The notes under the pieces were generated by a model that saw only the letters and a program-made list of their open reading frames with translations, was not told the DNA's origin and made no database searches. A stretch of 64,000 nt of DNA from Saccharospirillum sp043196875 (GTDB lineage Bacteria > Pseudomonadota > Gammaproteobacteria > Pseudomonadales > Natronospirillaceae): the NCBI RefSeq assembly GCF_043196875.1, contig NZ_JBEBMX010000001.1, positions 124,001 to 188,000 on the forward strand, given 5' to 3'. The translations under genes were made by a program, and so were the position numbers. Shown here piece by piece: positions 50,646 to 59,628 of this stretch. The number at the start of each line of letters is the position of its first letter. Positions within the stretch are counted from its first letter, which is position 1.

Positions 50646-51104
50646 TTACAACCGGGTGATAAAAACCGCCGCTGGCTGACCCTGTCCACCTTGGCCGGGC
50701 CACTCCATCGATAACTTAAAACGGTGCCCCTGGCGCTCTAAACGGGCGCTCGCTCCGGGCAGTGTGTCCTTGAGTTGCTCCAGCCAAAGCGCCAGATCGC
50801 GCTGGGCAATTTGCACGGCGCTGCAATCCTGGAGGTCACAGTCTGGTTGCGACGGCAGGTTGCCCTGGCCGTCGTCATTAAAAAGGTAGTCGTTGCCGTT
50901 AAGCGCTAAATCACGGTTGGCTCGTAATCGCTCGAACAAAGACTCCGCCATTACCGCAGCGCGGCTTTGATAAAGCGCTTCGTTGCTGATTTGCAAGGCC
51001 CGGGTTTGTAACTGGGCATAACCGAGGAAACCGATAGCGAGCAGCACGACGGCAATCAAAACTTCAATCAGTGTGGCGCCATCCTGTCTTGCTGAAACTT
51101 TCAT
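50646..51104 (-). CDS. pilV: Type IV pilus modification protein PilV (152 aa)
   Basis: Start at ATG 51104 (MKVSARQDGATLIEVL), one base after the fimT stop. The cleavage site is G-ATLIE, with Ala instead of the usual Phe at +1 but Glu+5 kept. The helix GATLIEVLIAVVLLAIGFLGYAQLQ-type is normal for PilV. The longer in-frame opening (to 51197) overlaps fimT and lacks the leader at its N-terminus. Confidence 0.88.
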   Translation of the reverse strand: MKVSARQDGATLIEVLIAVVLLAIGFLGYAQLQTRALQISNEALYQSRAAVMAESLFERLRANRDLALNGNDYLFNDDGQGNLPSQPDCDLQDCSAVQIAQRDLALWLEQLKDTLPGASARLERQGHRFKLSMEWPGQGGQGQPAAVFITRL

Positions 51105-51105
51105 C

Positions 51106-51669
51106 TCAGCTTGCCTGTGCACTGCAGTGTTTATCACCGGCCACTTCAAACCGAAAGCGTCCAGTGCTCGACACCACCACACATTGCAAATAGCCAATGT
51201 CGTTTTTGGCTATTCGAAAGGTACCGTTATTGCCGGGGCTGCGGCCTTGGCGGTTAAAACGAAGGGTATAGGACTGGTTATAGGTCAGGTCAGCATCGGC
51301 AGGCGTGTCTTCATACACCGACAGTACTCGTTCATCTGGCTGATGTTTGCGGTCTTCATTTAAATCAATAAAGACAAACCAGCCAGCGGACCAGTCATTG
51401 GCCGGGCTATTACAGCGTAAATCAGCCGGTTCGGCAGTAAACAGATTATTAGCAGCGCCACAAATGGTGACGGGTAACGCCAACGTCGTCGCCTGATTGC
51501 GCGCCGACATTAAGGCGGCAAACAAGTCATCACGCAACCGATCGGCGCTCTGAGTTTGAATCAATTGACGGTAGCTGGGTAACGCCATGGCGCTCAGTAT
51601 TCCGAGCAGTGCCAGGCTCACCAGTAATTCGATCAGCGTCAGTCCTTTCGCTGTGTGCATGCCTTTCAT
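51106..51669 (-). CDS. fimT: GspH/FimT family pseudopilin (187 aa)
   Basis: Prepilin leader MKGMHTAKG, cleavage before LTLIELLVSLALLGILSAMALPSYRQL, then a globular FimT/FimU domain with two cysteines flanking LFTAEPADLRC. It is the first minor-pilin gene, transcribed after ispH with about 117 bp between. Start is either ATG 51669 or ATG 51660; neither has a strong ribosome-binding site, so I keep the first. Confidence 0.86.
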   Translation of the reverse strand: MKGMHTAKGLTLIELLVSLALLGILSAMALPSYRQLIQTQSADRLRDDLFAALMSARNQATTLALPVTICGAANNLFTAEPADLRCNSPANDWSAGWFVFIDLNEDRKHQPDERVLSVYEDTPADADLTYNQSYTLRFNRQGRSPGNNGTFRIAKNDIGYLQCVVVSSTGRFRFEVAGDKHCSAQAS

Positions 51670-51786
51670 CCGTGTCAGGCGTGGAACAAACAGGCTAATC
51701 GAGCGGTGGTCGAAAGGGCAGCGGTGAGAGACGGTCAGCCGTTAAATTTGCCAACCGCTTCATGTTTTGCGCTGAACGAATCCGGT

Positions 51787-52734
51787 TTAACCCAGATCCT
51801 TCATGCGCAGTTCGCGCGGGATGGAGAAGGTGATGTTCTCGGGGATGCCATCGAGTTCGATAGGGGCCTCGGCACCGATGGCTTTTAATCCATCCAATAC
51901 CTGAGTCACCAAGATTTCCGGAGCGGAAGCGCCGGCGGTGACGCCAATGCGCTGTTTGCCTTCGAACCATTTGGCCTGCAACTGGCTGGCGTCGTCGAGC
52001 AGGTGGGCTTCGCAACCCATGCGTTCAGCGAGTTCGCGCAATCGATTGGAATTGGACGAATTCGGGGAGCCAACAACCAATACGATGTCGCATTCGGCGG
52101 CCAGGGTTTTCACCGCATCCTGACGATTCTGGGTGGCGTAGCAGATGTCGTCTTTGCGCGGACCTTCGATCTGAGGAAAACGCGCACGCAGAGCATCGAT
52201 GATGCGAGCGGTGTCGTCCATCGACAGGGTAGTCTGAGTAACATAAGCCAGCCGGCTTTCATCACGCACCGGCAGAGTGGCGACGTCGTCTTCGTTTTCC
52301 ACCAGATAAATATCGCCGCCCTGGCTGTGATCGTACTGCCCCATGGTGCCTTCGACTTCCGGATGGCCACGGTGACCAATCAGAATGCATTCCATGCCGT
52401 CGGCGCTGTAGCGCGAGACTTCCAAGTGCACCTTGGTAACCAGCGGGCAGGTGGCGTCGAACACTTTCAGGCCGCGCTTGTCGGCCTCGGTCCGCACTGC
52501 CTGGGATACGCCGTGAGCGGAAAAAATCACCAGTTGGTTGTCCGGTACTTCGTCCAGCTCATCGACGAAAACAGCGCCGCGCTGACGCAGATCGTCGACC
52601 ACGAATTTGTTGTGCACCACTTCATGACGCACGTACAAAGGCGCCCCGTAGAGTTCCAATGCCCGGTTAACGATATCGATGGCGCGGTCGACTCCAGCGC
52701 AGAAGCCGCGCGGATTGGCCAGTTTAATGTCCAT
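51787..52734 (-). CDS. ispH: 4-hydroxy-3-methylbut-2-enyl diphosphate reductase (315 aa)
   Basis: Last enzyme of the MEP isoprenoid pathway, an iron-sulfur enzyme making IPP and DMAPP. The cluster ligands are Cys12 (RGFCAGV), Cys96 (DATCPLV) and Cys198 (DDICYAT). His residues in HEVVHN and HRGHPEVEGT bind diphosphate. It overlaps the fkpB end by 11 bp. Same position as in Pseudomonas, next to the minor-pilin cluster. Confidence 0.97.
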   Translation of the reverse strand: MDIKLANPRGFCAGVDRAIDIVNRALELYGAPLYVRHEVVHNKFVVDDLRQRGAVFVDELDEVPDNQLVIFSAHGVSQAVRTEADKRGLKVFDATCPLVTKVHLEVSRYSADGMECILIGHRGHPEVEGTMGQYDHSQGGDIYLVENEDDVATLPVRDESRLAYVTQTTLSMDDTARIIDALRARFPQIEGPRKDDICYATQNRQDAVKTLAAECDIVLVVGSPNSSNSNRLRELAERMGCEAHLLDDASQLQAKWFEGKQRIGVTAGASAPEILVTQVLDGLKAIGAEAPIELDGIPENITFSIPRELRMKDLG

Positions 52735-53164
52735 CAGTCGCGCTCTCTATGGCGAGAATTTCCACTTCGAAGTCCAGCGATTTGCCAGCCAAGGGGTGGT
52801 TGAAGTCCACTGTAACAAAGTCACCTTCGATTTCCGCAATTACGCCGGGTAACTCATTGTTACCGGCATCAGCAAACGACATCACCATGCCAGGTTCGAT
52901 GTCGGCACCAAACTGGTCACGTTTGAAGGTCTGGAGGTTCTGCGGATTGTGCTGACCAAAGGCGTCTTCAGGCTCGACACGGACGGTGCGATGGTCACCC
53001 ACCGCCAGGCCCAGCAAATGACGCTCAAAGCCTTCCGGCAGATTACCATCACCGATGGTCAACGTCGCCGGTGCTTTCTCAAAGGTGGTGTCCACCGTTT
53101 CGCCGCTGTCCAGACGCAACGCAAAATGCAGCGTGATGGTGGCGTTTTCCTGAATCACGTCCAT
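52724..53164 (-). CDS. fkpB: FKBP-type peptidyl-prolyl isomerase FkpB/SlpA (146 aa)
   Basis: SlyD/FkpB-type proline isomerase with FKBP core split by an insert-in-flap domain: ITLHFALRLDSGETVDTTF at the start, IGDGNLPEGFERHLLGLAVGD, and FNHPLAGKSLDFEVEILAI at the end. No His-rich tail, so FkpB rather than SlyD. Start ATG 53164, with GAG upstream; a TTG at 53170 is less likely. It overlaps both lspA and ispH by a few bases. Confidence 0.92.
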   Translation of the reverse strand: MDVIQENATITLHFALRLDSGETVDTTFEKAPATLTIGDGNLPEGFERHLLGLAVGDHRTVRVEPEDAFGQHNPQNLQTFKRDQFGADIEPGMVMSFADAGNNELPGVIAEIEGDFVTVDFNHPLAGKSLDFEVEILAIESATDGH

Positions 53165-53166
53165 GC

Positions 53167-53685
53167 TCAACTCACGGCTCCGCGACGTCGTTTTTCCAGC
53201 CAGAAAGCATCGATCAAAATCATGATGGCACCTACGGTAATGGCGCTGTCGGCAATATTAAAGGCCGGGAAATAGCTGTTGCCCCAATGGGCGTGGATAA
53301 AGTCGACCACATAACCCAGCGTGACCCGATCGTAGAGATTGCCCAGTGCGCCACCGAGAATCATTGACAACGCGATAGACACCCAGCGATCGGTCGGCTT
53401 AAGCCGCATAATCCAGACCACCAGCAGAATAGAAACCGCCAGCGCAATCAACACAAACAGCCAGCGCTGCCAACCACCGGCGGCGCCGAGAAAGCTGAAC
53501 GCCGCGCCGCGATTGTGCAGCAAGGTGAAGTCGAGCACCGGCAGAATCGTCACCGGTTGACGATAGGTCAGCAACTCCACCGCCAGCGATTTGGTCCATA
53601 GATCCACGGCAATAACGGCGGCGGCAATGAACAACCACAGCAGTTGCCGCGGACCACCTGGAAACAGCTGATTGAGCTTAGGCAA
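53167..53685 (-). CDS. lspA: Lipoprotein signal peptidase LspA (172 aa)
   Basis: Membrane aspartyl peptidase that cleaves prolipoprotein signals after lipidation. Four membrane segments; catalytic Asp residues in GNLYDR and NIADSAI. I start at TTG 53685 (reading MPKLNQLFPGG), with AGGT 8 nt upstream and an 8-bp overlap with ileS, because homologues begin with this short N-terminus. The reading frame is open a further 57 codons upstream, but that part is antisense-free ileS coding sequence in another frame. Confidence 0.9.
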   Translation of the reverse strand: MPKLNQLFPGGPRQLLWLFIAAAVIAVDLWTKSLAVELLTYRQPVTILPVLDFTLLHNRGAAFSFLGAAGGWQRWLFVLIALAVSILLVVWIMRLKPTDRWVSIALSMILGGALGNLYDRVTLGYVVDFIHAHWGNSYFPAFNIADSAITVGAIMILIDAFWLEKRRRGAVS

Positions 53686-56497
53686 AGTAACGTACCTCAC
53701 CACTGCCAGCGACGTTCTCGACGCAACGACCACAGAGATCCGGATGTTCAGGGTGCAGGCCAACGTCAGCACGCTGGTGCCAGCAACGTTCACACTTCGG
53801 TTGCTCGGAGGCGACGACCGCCACTTTGAGACCTTCCAGATCGGTGTCGATGGCATCGGCCGGTGCCTCGTTCAGATCGGCCAGTTTGGCTTCGCTGGTG
53901 AGGGTGACAAAACGCAGCTCCTCACCCAGTTCCGCCAGGGCAGCCTTCAATTCACTGTCGCAGTAGAGCGTGACTTCGGCTTTCAGACTGCCACCGACGC
54001 GACCTTCGTTACGCGCCAGTTCCAGCACCTTGTTGACGCCTTCTTTGGCGGCCTGAACCTGGGCCCAGAAGGCACCGTTCATCGGTTCGCTGTCGGACAG
54101 CCTGGTCAGACCTTCATACCAGGTCTGCTCGAACACGCTCAGGCTGCGCTCGCCAGGCAGATGCTGCCAGAGTTCGTCAGCGGTAAAGCTGAGGATGGGC
54201 GCAATCCAGCGCACCAGCGCTTCCAGCACATGATAAAGCGCAGTCTGACAGGACCGGCGCGCCAGGGAATCGGCCTGGGTGGTGTACTGGCGATCCTTGA
54301 TGATATCCAGATAGAAACCGCCCATATCCAGCACGCAGAAGTGGTGGATCTTCTGGTACACCTGAACGAACTGGTAGTTGTCGTAGCAGTCAGAAACTTC
54401 CTGTTGCAAGCGGTAAGCGCGATCTACAGCCCAGCGATCCAGCGCCAGCATCTGCTCCGGTTCGACCTGATCTTTGGCCGGATCGAAACCGCTCAGGTTG
54501 GAAATAAAGAAACGCGCGGTGTTGCGGATGCGACGATAAGCATCGGCGGTGCGATTGAGAATTTCCTTGGACATCGCCATCTCGCCGCTGTAGTCGGTCG
54601 AGGCGACCCAGAGCCGCATGATATCGGCGCCGAGGGTGTTGAAGATTTCTTCCGGCTCGATGCCATTACCCAACGACTTGGACATCTTGTGTCCTTTCTC
54701 GTCGATGGTGAAACCGTGCGTCAGCACCTGCTTATAAGGCGCGCTGCCATTGATAGCGACGGCGGTTTTCAGCGACGACTGGAACCAGCCACGGTGCTGA
54801 TCCGAGCCTTCCAAATACATATCGGCCGGGTACTGACCCAGCTCCGGACGCTTGCGCAGCACGGTGTCGTGGGTGACACCGGAGTCAAACCAGACATCCA
54901 AAGTATCGGTGACTTTCTCGTACTGATCGGCATCGCTGATGACGTCGGCAAGATCCAGCTCCCACCAGGCATCCATGCCCTCTTTTTCGACACGTTCAGC
55001 CACCGCTTCGATGATGCGCGGCAGTTCCGGATGCAGCTCGCCAGTCTCTTTATGAGTCACAAAGGCGATCGGCACACCCCAGGTGCGCTGGCGCGAGATA
55101 CACCAGTCCGGGCTTTGTTCCATCATCGCTTCGATGCGGTTCTGGCCCCAACCCGGCACCCAGCGCACGCCCTTGATGGCGTCCAGCGCCTGGCCGCGCA
55201 GGTTTTGCTTGTCCATGCTGATGAACCACTGTGGCGTGGCGCGGTAGATCAGCGGCGTTTTGGTGCGCCAGCAGTGCGCGTAGCTGTGGGTCAGCTTGCC
55301 TTCGCTGAGCAGACGGCCATGTTCTTTGCACACTTCGATGATGTGCGGCTCGACTTTATAGACATGCTCGCCGGCAAACAGCTCAACGTTGTTGCGATAG
55401 ACACCACCGTCATCGAGCGGATTCAGTGTTTCGATACCATAGCGCTGGCAGACCAGAAAATCGTCCATGCCATGATCGGGCGCGGTGTGAACCAGGCCGG
55501 TACCGGCGTCCAGAGTGACGTGATCGCCGAGCAATACCGGGATGTCACGCTTATAAAACGGATGGTCGAACAGCAGTTCCTCCAGCACCTGACCTTTGGC
55601 GCGAGCCAGCACTTCGACCTTGTCCAGACCCTGGCGCTCAGTCGCCGCTTCGAGCAGACCTTCGGCCAGGATCAGCCGCGCCGGCGCGCCATCGACCTCG
55701 GTTTGCAGCAGCACATAATCCAGCTCCGGATGCACAGAGATGGCCTGGGAAGCGGGCAAGGTCCAGGGCGTTGTGGTCCAGATGACCGCACCGATTTCAC
55801 CTTCGCCTGCATCAGTACCAAAGGTTTTCAGTACCGCAGCCGGATCCTGAGCCGCATAACGCACGTCGATGCTGAACGAGGTTTTATCTTTGTATTCGAC
55901 TTCGGCTTCGGCCAAAGCCGAACCACCGACCACACTCCAGTACACCGGTTTAAAACCGCGCACCAGATGACCGCTCTCGGCGATCTTGCCGAGCGCGCGA
56001 ATGATGTCAGCTTCGGTCTGGTGATTCAGCGTCAGGTAGGGGTTTTGCCAATCGCCAAAGACGCCCATGCGGATAAAGCCTTTACGCTGGTTGTCAATCT
56101 GACCCAGCGCATAAGCACGACATTCGGCACGGAAGGTTTTGAAGTCGACTTTGTCGCCGGCACGGCCGATGGTCGTTTCGACCTTGTGTTCGATCGGCAG
56201 GCCGTGGCAGTCCCAACCGGGCACATAGGGCGCATCGAAGCCAATAAAACTCTTCGACTTGATGATGATGTCTTTGAGGATTTTGTTAACCGCGTGGCCG
56301 AGGTGCAAGTCGCCGTTCGCGTACGGCGGACCATCGTGAAGAATGAACTTGGGACGACCTGCGCTGGCAGCGCGAATGCGCTGGTAAATGCCGTTCTGCT
56401 CCCATTGAGCCAGCATTTCCGGCTCACGCTTGGCCAGGTTGCCGCGCATCGGGAAATCCGTCTGCGGCAAATTCAGTGTCGCTTTATAGTCAGTCAT
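53678..56497 (-). CDS. ileS: Isoleucyl-tRNA synthetase (939 aa)
   Basis: Class I synthetase with editing domain. HIGH is HLGH near residue 66 (GDLHLGHAVNKILKD), KMSKS is KMSKSLGNGI near residue 606, and a C-terminal zinc-binding domain has CERCW and CGRCVENV. Length is normal for the bacterial short type. It sits in ribF-ileS-lspA-fkpB-ispH, conserved in gammaproteobacteria. Confidence 0.97.
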   Translation of the reverse strand: MTDYKATLNLPQTDFPMRGNLAKREPEMLAQWEQNGIYQRIRAASAGRPKFILHDGPPYANGDLHLGHAVNKILKDIIIKSKSFIGFDAPYVPGWDCHGLPIEHKVETTIGRAGDKVDFKTFRAECRAYALGQIDNQRKGFIRMGVFGDWQNPYLTLNHQTEADIIRALGKIAESGHLVRGFKPVYWSVVGGSALAEAEVEYKDKTSFSIDVRYAAQDPAAVLKTFGTDAGEGEIGAVIWTTTPWTLPASQAISVHPELDYVLLQTEVDGAPARLILAEGLLEAATERQGLDKVEVLARAKGQVLEELLFDHPFYKRDIPVLLGDHVTLDAGTGLVHTAPDHGMDDFLVCQRYGIETLNPLDDGGVYRNNVELFAGEHVYKVEPHIIEVCKEHGRLLSEGKLTHSYAHCWRTKTPLIYRATPQWFISMDKQNLRGQALDAIKGVRWVPGWGQNRIEAMMEQSPDWCISRQRTWGVPIAFVTHKETGELHPELPRIIEAVAERVEKEGMDAWWELDLADVISDADQYEKVTDTLDVWFDSGVTHDTVLRKRPELGQYPADMYLEGSDQHRGWFQSSLKTAVAINGSAPYKQVLTHGFTIDEKGHKMSKSLGNGIEPEEIFNTLGADIMRLWVASTDYSGEMAMSKEILNRTADAYRRIRNTARFFISNLSGFDPAKDQVEPEQMLALDRWAVDRAYRLQQEVSDCYDNYQFVQVYQKIHHFCVLDMGGFYLDIIKDRQYTTQADSLARRSCQTALYHVLEALVRWIAPILSFTADELWQHLPGERSLSVFEQTWYEGLTRLSDSEPMNGAFWAQVQAAKEGVNKVLELARNEGRVGGSLKAEVTLYCDSELKAALAELGEELRFVTLTSEAKLADLNEAPADAIDTDLEGLKVAVVASEQPKCERCWHQRADVGLHPEHPDLCGRCVENVAGSGEVRYFA

Positions 56498-56554
56498 GGA
56501 GGTCGGTCACTTCGGTCAATGGGCCTGTCACAGGCAACCGGGGGTTGGAAGGAT

Positions 56555-57475
56555 TCATAAGCCGCTCACATCGGCGGCTTCTAGCCAGGCACGTGCGGCC
56601 TGGATATCGGTCTGGATCTGATTTTTCAGGGCGTCAAGACTAGCAAATCTTTCGATGCCTCGCAGCCGCTGCCATAGCTGCACATCGAGGCGCTGGCCGT
56701 ACAAATCAAGGTCAGCATCGAACAGGTGCACTTCAAGCCAGTTACGTTCATCACCTACGGTCGGTTTCGGCCCCAGGTTAGCCACACCCGGCAGCCAGCG
56801 ATCGCCCACCCGGGTGCGCACAGCAAAGACGCCATTAGTGGCCAGCTTGGGATGATTCATCAGGATATTAGCGGTCGGCACTCCAATGGTGCGGCCCAGT
56901 TTACGGCCGTGAACAACCCGGCCGCTTAGGGTATAAGGCTCGCCCAGCAATTCGGCAGCCTCCTGCAGATGGCCCTCCGCCAGGCTGGTGCGAATGGCTG
57001 TACTGGAGACACGATCATCACCCAGACGTTGTGACTCCAGCTGCTGCACTTCGAAGTCGTATAGGCGCAGAAAATCGACATCGCCGCGGCGGTCATTACC
57101 AAAGCGGAAATCGTCACCCACCTGAACCCAGCGGGCATTCAGGCCGTCGATCAACACGTGCTGAACAAAATCGGCGGCCGACATGGCGCGCAAGGCGGAA
57201 TTGAACGACAGCACCACGAGCTGATCAACGCCCATGGCGCCAAGCCGCCGAACTTTGTCGTTCAAGGCTGCCAGACGGGCCGGAGCGCCCTTGGGATCAA
57301 AGAATTCGCGCGGCTGAGGCTCGAAGGTGACAACAGTAGATGCCAGCCCACGAGAGTGAGCCGCTTCATTAAGCGCTTCGATTAAGCGCTGATGCCCCAG
57401 ATGAAGGCCATCGAAGCTGCCAATGGTCACGGCGGCCGGCTGGCCGAGCGGTCGAGGTCGACGACTGATACGCAT
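56555..57475 (-). CDS. ribF: Bifunctional riboflavin kinase/FAD synthetase (306 aa)
   Basis: N-terminal FMN adenylyltransferase with GSFDGLHLGHQ (HxGH-like) and C-terminal riboflavin kinase domain (GRVVHGRKLGRTIGVPTANI, residues about 180-200). I start at ATG 57475 (MRISRRPRPLG); the upstream 22 codons lack similarity and no strong ribosome-binding site marks either start. Supplies FMN/FAD, which the flavoproteins in this window need. Confidence 0.93.
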   Translation of the reverse strand: MRISRRPRPLGQPAAVTIGSFDGLHLGHQRLIEALNEAAHSRGLASTVVTFEPQPREFFDPKGAPARLAALNDKVRRLGAMGVDQLVVLSFNSALRAMSAADFVQHVLIDGLNARWVQVGDDFRFGNDRRGDVDFLRLYDFEVQQLESQRLGDDRVSSTAIRTSLAEGHLQEAAELLGEPYTLSGRVVHGRKLGRTIGVPTANILMNHPKLATNGVFAVRTRVGDRWLPGVANLGPKPTVGDERNWLEVHLFDADLDLYGQRLDVQLWQRLRGIERFASLDALKNQIQTDIQAARAWLEAADVSGL

Positions 57476-57550
57476 AGCGATCTGTGGTGGCGAACAGGGC
57501 CGCGCAGTATACAAAAAAGTGCCGATGGCGTCTTCCGTCAACGCACAGTT

Positions 57551-59116
57551 TCAGTGCCCCGATAAATGACGCGGACGCCCACCCAGCAACCACCAGACGA
57601 TGGCAAAGACCAATAAACCTTCGACAACCAGCAGCGCCACCCGCCAGATCCGCCCTGAAATGTCAGCCGGCAACGCCATCCACTCCAGGCTCATCACGCC
57701 GAACAGCGCCGCGGCCATGACCGCCGAAGCAAAAAGCGCACGCAATGTGGCAGGCAACCAGAGTGCCGTTTCCGGTAATCGGCGTTCGCGCGCCAGAGTC
57801 CAGGCCAACATGCCAGCGTTCACCCAGGATGACAGCGCCGTCGCCAAAGCCAAACCAACGTGCGCCAACGGCAGGATCAGTAAGAGGTTGAATACCATGT
57901 TCAACGACATCGCCCAGATGGCAATGCGCACCGGTGTGCGGGTGTCCTGACGTGCAAAGAAAGCGGGCGCCAGTATTTTGATCAACATAAAGGCGGGAAG
58001 TCCGACCGCGTAGGCCATCAAACTGGCCGCACTGCGTCTGACGTCATAAGCCGTAAAGGCCTGATATTGAAACAAGACCGTCAGTAACGGCTCCGCCAAA
58101 ACAACAAGTGCCGCCATGGCGGGTAAACCGACGGTCAGCACTAATGCCAATGCCCAGCCCAGCGTTCGCTTAAAGGCATCCGGATCTTCGGCGCTGGCCT
58201 GACTGGAAAGGCGCGGTAAAAGCACCGTCCCGATGGCAATACCGATCACACCCAATGGCAACTCTGAAAGACGATCGGAATAATACAACCAGCCCACTGA
58301 ACCATCGGCCAGCAAGGAGGCCAGGACGGTATCCAACAGTAAGTTGATCTGACTGACTGAGACCCCAAACAGCGCCGGTACCATCAGCACGGCTATACGT
58401 TTCACACCAGCATGACGGGCACGCCAGTTGAGCGGCTGCCAAACGCCCAGGCGGATCAGCGAAGGCCATAACCAGAGCCATTGCAGCGCGCCCGCCACCA
58501 GAACACCTAAGGCAAGACCGGTCATCGGCACGTCGAATTGGGGGGTTAACCAGAACGCGGCGCCGATCAAACAGAGGTTCAGAATGACCGGAGTAATGGC
58601 TGGCGCGGCAAAGCGATTGTAGGTGTTGAGTACCGACTGCGCTAAAGCAGTCAATGAAATAAACCAAAGATAAGGAAAGGTCAGCCGGAGAAAGTCGGCT
58701 GTTTGCGCCAATTTGACGCCATCGTCATGAAAACCAGGGGCAAACAGCCAGGCCACAACGGGCGAAGCAACCATGGCAACGACGGTAATCAGACCCACCA
58801 CCGAACCCAGCGCCACCTGAGTGGCTGCGACCAGACGCCGCACGCCAGCATCACCTTCTTCCTGTCGAATCTGGCTCAGTACCGGGATAAAGGCCTGGTT
58901 AAAGGCCCCTTCTGCAAACAAGCGCCGCAAAAAGTTCGGCACTTTAAAGGCAACAAAGAAAGCATCCATGGCTCCGCCAGCACCAAACAGCACGGCGAAG
59001 ACAACATCGCGTGCCATCCCCAACACCCTTGATGCCATGGTCGCGGACGCTACGACAATCGAATGACTCAACAAGCCTTGTCGGCCTTTAGTGCGCTTTG
59101 AGTCGGCTGCAGCCAT
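57551..59116 (-). CDS. murJ: Lipid II flippase MurJ (521 aa)
   Basis: MOP-family flippase moving the peptidoglycan precursor across the inner membrane. About 14 hydrophobic segments, with the conserved N-terminal block SIVVASATMASRVLGMARDVVFAVLFGAGGAMDAFFVAFKVPNFLRRLFAEGAFNQAFIPVL. ATG 59116 gives MAAADSKRTKGRQG; the preceding open frame of 81 codons is not like MurJ and overlaps rpsT. Divergent from rpsT, as in many gammaproteobacteria. Confidence 0.95.
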   Translation of the reverse strand: MAAADSKRTKGRQGLLSHSIVVASATMASRVLGMARDVVFAVLFGAGGAMDAFFVAFKVPNFLRRLFAEGAFNQAFIPVLSQIRQEEGDAGVRRLVAATQVALGSVVGLITVVAMVASPVVAWLFAPGFHDDGVKLAQTADFLRLTFPYLWFISLTALAQSVLNTYNRFAAPAITPVILNLCLIGAAFWLTPQFDVPMTGLALGVLVAGALQWLWLWPSLIRLGVWQPLNWRARHAGVKRIAVLMVPALFGVSVSQINLLLDTVLASLLADGSVGWLYYSDRLSELPLGVIGIAIGTVLLPRLSSQASAEDPDAFKRTLGWALALVLTVGLPAMAALVVLAEPLLTVLFQYQAFTAYDVRRSAASLMAYAVGLPAFMLIKILAPAFFARQDTRTPVRIAIWAMSLNMVFNLLLILPLAHVGLALATALSSWVNAGMLAWTLARERRLPETALWLPATLRALFASAVMAAALFGVMSLEWMALPADISGRIWRVALLVVEGLLVFAIVWWLLGGRPRHLSGH

Positions 59117-59212
59117 GTCGATTCGATCCGTGGTCAAAAGGGCGAAGCGGCCCAGTCTAGCCGATCCAGGCACCTGGCCGGAAGCGAAGAAGTAAGTCCG
59201 CGCAGGGCAGCA

Positions 59213-59248
59213 TTGACAACAACCGAGTGAAACCCTAGAATCGCGCCC
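59213..59248 (+). promoter_or_regulatory. Strong stringent-type promoter of rpsT
   Basis: TTGACA (59213-59218) and TAGAAT (59236-59241), 17-nt spacer, followed by a GC-rich discriminator CGCGCCC (59242-59248) typical of ppGpp-controlled ribosomal promoters. Confidence 0.85.
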
Positions 59249-59287
59249 CTCGAATTTGACCCTCAAGACAGTTGAAAGGAGCTGCCC

Positions 59288-59557
59288 GTGGCAAACTCTG
59301 CTGGTTCCAAGAAACGTGCTCGTCAGGCAGTGAAGCGCCGGGCGCACAACGCCAGTCAACGATCTATGGTTCGCACCTACGTAAAGAAGGTTGTGAAGCA
59401 GATCGAAGCTAAGAACTACGATGAAGCGTCCAAGGCCCTGACGACCGCACAGCCGGTTATCGATGGCATGGCCCGCAAAGGCATCATCAGCAAGAACAAA
59501 GCGTCTCGCACCATGAGCCGCCTGTCCGCTCGCATTAAAGCACTGAAAGCTGCTTAA
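59288..59557 (+). CDS. rpsT: 30S ribosomal protein S20 (89 aa)
   Basis: Basic helical protein with MANSAGSKKRARQAVKRRAHN at its N-terminus. Start codon GTG at 59288 with AAAGGAG 5-6 nt upstream, as is common for rpsT. It is transcribed alone from the promoter at 59213 and ends at the terminator at 59574-59600. Confidence 0.97.
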   Translation: MANSAGSKKRARQAVKRRAHNASQRSMVRTYVKKVVKQIEAKNYDEASKALTTAQPVIDGMARKGIISKNKASRTMSRLSARIKALKAA

Positions 59558-59573
59558 ATATCGACCGGAAACG

Positions 59574-59600
59574 AAAAAACCCGCCTCGGCGGGTTTTTTT
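59574..59600. terminator. Terminator of rpsT, possibly bidirectional
   Basis: CCCGCC (59580-59585), loop TC, GGCGGG (59588-59593) with As upstream and seven Ts downstream. The upstream A-run lets it serve the convergent pirin gene too. Confidence 0.9.
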
Positions 59601-59628
59601 ATGCTTCAACAAAACAACTGAACTACAT

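Noticed and set aside
53672..56560. 962-codon open frame antisense to ileS
   Set aside because: It lies entirely over the well-supported ileS gene, and its product shows no family features. It is a shadow caused by codon bias.
59117..59359. 81-codon extension of murJ
   Set aside because: Overlaps rpsT and its promoter, with no MurJ similarity.
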